The notes under the pieces were generated by a model. It saw nothing but the letters and a program-made list of their open reading frames with translations, was not told the DNA's origin and ran no database searches. Shown piece by piece: positions 60,961 through 64,000 of a DNA stretch of 64,000 nucleotides; within the stretch, counting starts at the first letter, position 1, and the number at the start of each line of letters is the position of its first letter. This stretch comes from Corynebacterium felinum. Lineage in GTDB: Bacteria; Actinomycetota; Actinomycetes; Mycobacteriales; Mycobacteriaceae. Where the stretch lies: NCBI RefSeq assembly GCF_030408755.1, contig NZ_CP047209.1:620001-684000 (forward strand), written 5' to 3'. Position numbers and translations under genes: made by a program.

Positions 60961-62271
60961 ATGGCAATCGACAACATCAAGGTCTACGCACACCTAAGCG
61001 ACGAGGACATCGCCGAAATCGGACGCCGCCTCGACGAGATCAAAAACGACATCATGTCCGACCTTGGCCCCAAAGATGTCGGCTACATCAAAAACCTCAT
61101 CCGCCTCCAACGCTCACTCGAAGTAGCAGGCCGACTCACCCTGCTGTTTTCAGGCAACAAGCCATTCTGGTGGGCAGGCACCAGCATGCTCACCTTCGCC
61201 AAGATCCTCGAAAACCTCGAAATCGGGCACAACGTGCTGCACGGACAATGGGACTGGATGAACGACCCAGAAATCCACTCCACCACCTGGGAATGGGACA
61301 TCGTGTGCCCATCCAGCCAATGGATGCACTCCCACAACTACGTCCACCACACCTTCACCAACGTCCTCGGCATGGACAACGACGTCGGATACGGCATCCT
61401 GCGCGTGACCCGCGACAAAAAATGGAGCCCACTCAACGCCTTCCAGCCTGTGATTAATCCCATTTTGGCGAGTGTGTTCCAGTGGGCGGTGGGCTACTAC
61501 GACGTCGAACTCGGGCGCTTTTTCTCCGGGCGTGTTCAGTGGAAAGACATCGAAGAAAAATTCTGGGAAACCACCACCAAAGCAGGCAAACAAACCCTGC
61601 GCGACTACGTGCTCTACCCAGCGCTATCCGGACGCAACTTCAAATCCACCATCGTGGCAAACCTCACCGCCAACACACTGCGCTCCGTATGGGCCTATGC
61701 CGTGATCTTCTGTGGACACTTCCCCGACGAAGTAGAAACCTTCACCAAAGAACAATTCAAAAACGAAGACCACAACCAGTGGTACCTGCGCCAAATGCTC
61801 GGCTCCGCCAACTTCCACGGCGGCAAACTGCTGACCATTCTCTCCGGTAACCTCAACTACCAAATCGAGCACCACCTCTTCCCCGACATGCCCTCCAACC
61901 GACTAGCGGAAGCAGGGGAAAAAGTACGAGCACTGTGCTCCGAATTCCACCTGCCCTACAACGTCGATTCCTTCCCCGCACAGCTGTTCAAAGTGCAAAA
62001 AACACTGCTCAAACTCACACTGCCCAACAAATACCTGCTGGCAGACCCCGACAACGCACCAGAAGTGCGCTCCAACCGTGCGTTTGAGAAAAACCCCCAG
62101 ATCGAATCGCAACTTCTCCACGGGGAGCACAACGGGCAGCGCCGCGGACTCATCCACGGCCTTGGCATGCTCAAGCAGCTGCGCCCTGGTGTTAAAGATG
62201 TGATCATGCACTACACCGGTCGCACACCACAACGCATGGCTAAACGCGCTCGCGTGGCGCTCGCCCGCTAA
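60961..62271 (+). CDS. desA3: Membrane stearoyl/acyl-CoA delta-9 fatty acid desaturase (DesA3 type)
   Basis: 436 residues, diiron integral-membrane desaturase. Three histidine boxes: EIGHNVLHGQWDW, HSHNYVHHTFTN, and the third NYQIEHHLFPDMPSN. Hydrophobic stretches SVFQWAVGYY and WAYAVIFCGHF are present. ATG 60961 starts shortly after the reductase. It forms oleate for membrane and mycolic acid lipids (inferred from family). A strong terminator follows. Confidence 0.94.
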   Translation: MAIDNIKVYAHLSDEDIAEIGRRLDEIKNDIMSDLGPKDVGYIKNLIRLQRSLEVAGRLTLLFSGNKPFWWAGTSMLTFAKILENLEIGHNVLHGQWDWMNDPEIHSTTWEWDIVCPSSQWMHSHNYVHHTFTNVLGMDNDVGYGILRVTRDKKWSPLNAFQPVINPILASVFQWAVGYYDVELGRFFSGRVQWKDIEEKFWETTTKAGKQTLRDYVLYPALSGRNFKSTIVANLTANTLRSVWAYAVIFCGHFPDEVETFTKEQFKNEDHNQWYLRQMLGSANFHGGKLLTILSGNLNYQIEHHLFPDMPSNRLAEAGEKVRALCSEFHLPYNVDSFPAQLFKVQKTLLKLTLPNKYLLADPDNAPEVRSNRAFEKNPQIESQLLHGEHNGQRRGLIHGLGMLKQLRPGVKDVIMHYTGRTPQRMAKRARVALAR

Positions 62272-62283
62272 CACACACAACAA

Positions 62284-62323
62284 CACACGCCGCACCCTCG
62301 ACTTTTACGGTGCGGCGTGTGTT
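62284..62323 (+). terminator. Terminator after desaturase
   Basis: ACACACGCCGCACC pairs with GGTGCGGCGTGTGT, then GTTTCTT. Confidence 0.85.
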
Positions 62324-62374
62324 GTTTCTTGCGTATCGACGCCGGTGAAACTCAACGCTTACACTGGTGCGGTA

Positions 62375-63403
62375 TTAATCCCACTCAATGTTGGTACGCA
62401 ACGCAGCCAGCAATTTCCGAACAGCCTGCACCCTGCGACCCGTGGGGGAGTCTGCCTCAAAAGAATCCAACTGGCACTCCGGATCAGCAGGTGGCCCCAT
62501 ATGCGTACAACCACGAGGGCATTCCTCCACCGCTTCGCGAAGATCATCAAACACCCCCACCACGGTATCGGCATCCACATGGGCTAAACCGAAGGAACGA
62601 ATACCGGGGGTATCGATAATCCAGCCATTATCTTCCAAGCGTAAAGCCACCGCCTGAGTTGAGGTATGACGACCCTTACCCACGCCCGAAACCTCACCAG
62701 TTTCACGCTGCGCATGAGGCACAATGCGGTTGACCAACGTCGACTTACCCACGCCCGAATGACCAATAAGCGCAGTGATATGCCCATCAATTACCTTCAT
62801 CACGGCATCGAGAGGATCATTCATCCCGCAGATCACCACAGGAACATTCAGCGAAGAAAACTCCGCAGCAAACTCCGTAGGATCAGCCAAATCAGACTTC
62901 GTTAAACAAATGATCGGCTGCAAATTTCCCACAAACGCCGCCACCAACGCACGCTCAACAAAACCCGCACGTGGGGGAGGATCCGCCACCGCACACACAA
63001 TCAACAACTGCGACGCATTCGCCACCACAATCCGTTCAAAAGGATCAGTATCATCAGCGGTACGACGCAGCACACTTGTACGCTCATCAAGCTTGACAAT
63101 ACGCGCCAAAGAACCAGGGCGACCAGACGTATCACCCACAATGCCCACACGATCGCCCACCTCAACAGGGGTACGCCCCATCTCCCGAGCCCTCATGCAC
63201 ACAATGGGATTGCCCTCATACTCGCGCCCATCCAGCACCACACCCCAGCGGCCACGATCCTTCGTCACCACCATGCCAAAAACCGCGTTGTCATGCGTAG
63301 GACGATCCTTCGTCCGCGGCCGCGAACCCTTACCTGGGCGAACCCTCACATCACTTTCATCCCACTGCGAACGAGAACGCGAATACCCACTACGACGTGC
63401 CAC
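62375..63403 (-). CDS. rsgA: Small ribosomal subunit biogenesis GTPase RsgA
   Basis: Circularly permuted GTPase that checks late 30S assembly. 342 residues. Basic N-terminus, OB-fold (DNAVFGMVVTKDRGRWGVVLDG, VEVGDRVGIV), G4 CLTKSDLADP, G1 ALIGHSGVGKSTLVNRI, G3 IDTPGIRSFGL, and the C-terminal zinc region EECPRGCTHMGPPADPEC. GTG 63403 lies one base after the aroA stop, so the two are coupled; a longer frame to 63490 overlaps aroA. Confidence 0.95.
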   Translation of the reverse strand: MARRSGYSRSRSQWDESDVRVRPGKGSRPRTKDRPTHDNAVFGMVVTKDRGRWGVVLDGREYEGNPIVCMRAREMGRTPVEVGDRVGIVGDTSGRPGSLARIVKLDERTSVLRRTADDTDPFERIVVANASQLLIVCAVADPPPRAGFVERALVAAFVGNLQPIICLTKSDLADPTEFAAEFSSLNVPVVICGMNDPLDAVMKVIDGHITALIGHSGVGKSTLVNRIVPHAQRETGEVSGVGKGRHTSTQAVALRLEDNGWIIDTPGIRSFGLAHVDADTVVGVFDDLREAVEECPRGCTHMGPPADPECQLDSFEADSPTGRRVQAVRKLLAALRTNIEWD

Positions 63404-63404
63404 G

Positions 63405-64000
63405 CTACGCCTTGCCCCCTTGCACCATTGCAGTCCACATGTGCTCAAAGCCCGGAAGAGTCTTCGACGTCGTGGCAATATTCTCAACACTCACACCAGG
63501 GATCACCAAGCCAATGATTGCACCAGCCGTAGCCATCCGATGGTCCGCATAGCTTAACCACTGACCACCGCGCAGACGCGCAGGGCGGATGAGCAAGCCG
63601 TCGGCAAGCTCTGTGCAGTCACCACCCACAGCCGTAATCTCCCTCGTCAACGCCGCTAAACGATCAGTCTCATGGCCCCGCAAATGCGCAATACCCCGAA
63701 GCCGCGACTCAGACGTTGCCAACGCCGCCAACGCCGCCACCGTCGGAGTCAACTCCCCAATATCCGACATATCAATATCAATGCCACGCAGCCTGCCCTG
63801 TGGCGGACCCGTCACCGTCAAATCAAAACGCGACCCCTCAGCCTGCAGCTCAACCGAACAGCCCATCGACTCCATAATGTTTCGAATCGCATCACCAGGC
63901 TGCGTTGTTGCCACAGGCCAATGCGGAATCGTCACGCAACCACCCGTCACCGCAGCCGCCGCTAAAAACGGAGTCGCATTGGACAAATCCGGCTCCACCC
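63405..64000 (-). CDS. aroA: 3-phosphoshikimate 1-carboxyvinyltransferase, partial (N-terminus beyond window)
   Basis: C-terminal ~198 residues of EPSP synthase in aromatic amino acid synthesis. [60 protein letters not shown] and [16 protein letters not shown] are the family motifs of domain 2 (including the Arg/Glu and Asp-His active-site residues). The frame runs off the right edge; the first in-frame GTG in the window is internal. Next to rsgA as in other actinobacteria. Confidence 0.95.
   Translation of the reverse strand, partial: VEPDLSNATPFLAAAAVTGGCVTIPHWPVATTQPGDAIRNIMESMGCSVELQAEGSRFDLTVTGPPQGRLRGIDIDMSDIGELTPTVAALAALATSESRLRGIAHLRGHETDRLAALTREITAVGGDCTELADGLLIRPARLRGGQWLSYADHRMATAGAIIGLVIPGVSVENIATTSKTLPGFEHMWTAMVQGGKA

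Noticed and set aside
1..64000. tRNA, rRNA or phage attachment sites
   Set aside because: No cloverleaf-like sequence, rRNA core, integrase or att-type repeat was recognised; the island at 6.4-19.9 kb has no direct-repeat borders that I can see.

Overview
The window reads as chromosomal DNA of a Corynebacterium (Actinobacteria). The evidence is gene content and order. Biotin genes (accD-type carboxylase beta chain, birA) are followed by purK/purE and a Tus-type trehalose importer. An lcpA-wbbL-GDP-mannose pyrophosphorylase-whiB2-DUF3499-pmmA-manA block comes next. The right half is sahH-tmk-mtrA-mtrB-lpqB-comF-hpf-secA1, then a desA3-type desaturase with its reductase, rsgA and aroA. This is the conserved corynebacterial/mycobacterial order. 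Many genes appear to be leaderless (TAnnnT box 7-8 nt before the start codon), which also fits this group. I cannot name the species; a member of the C. diphtheriae-like group is plausible but unproven.

Layout. 1-5.9 kb: accD-type gene (cut by the window edge), birA, a PH-domain membrane protein, purK, a 0.8-kb tandem repeat array, purE, and a DUF218 protein. 6.4-19.9 kb: a complete [NiFe]-hydrogenase island. It holds hypD, hypC, hypE, hypF, hypA, hypB, small subunit (Tat signal), large subunit, a cytochrome b subunit with an extra N-terminal domain, and a maturation endopeptidase. A second maturation set follows: a second hypA, a large-subunit paralogue resembling HoxV/HupK, and a second hypC. 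20.6-24.3 kb: trehalose ABC importer without its ATPase. 24.6-35.5 kb: cell-wall and mannose metabolism. 35.6-39.1 kb: proline-rich membrane protein, DUF4259 protein, sahH. 39.2-45.7 kb: an accessory region with a second repeat cluster, a TetR/ABC exporter locus, an IS1380-type element, and the remains of a second ABC exporter. 45.8-57.8 kb: tmk, MtrAB-LpqB, a small membrane protein, a frameshifted MFS transporter, comF, hpf, secA. 57.8-64 kb: small conserved genes, the fatty-acid desaturase pair, rsgA, aroA (cut by the edge).

How the genes work together. HypABCDEF build the NiFe(CN)2CO centre. The hyaD-like peptidase processes the large subunit. Tat exports the small/large subunit pair, and the b-type cytochrome passes electrons to the quinone pool. 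The extra HypA/HoxV-like/HypC set may be a scaffold route for cofactor assembly.

Most unusual signals. (i) The hydrogenase cytochrome b carries an N-terminal domain that looks like the nucleotide-binding (N) domain of a P3-type proton ATPase without the rest of the pump. (ii) A dispersed family of ~58-bp elements bounded by CTCGACC/GGTCGAG arms occurs in 14 copies, two groups of which form arrays. (iii) The IS element sits exactly at the junction of two truncated ABC operons. (iv) mtrB appears to lack a canonical start codon. (v) An MFS gene is broken by a one-base slip in a T run. All functional calls rest on motif recognition by eye; no search or alignment was run.
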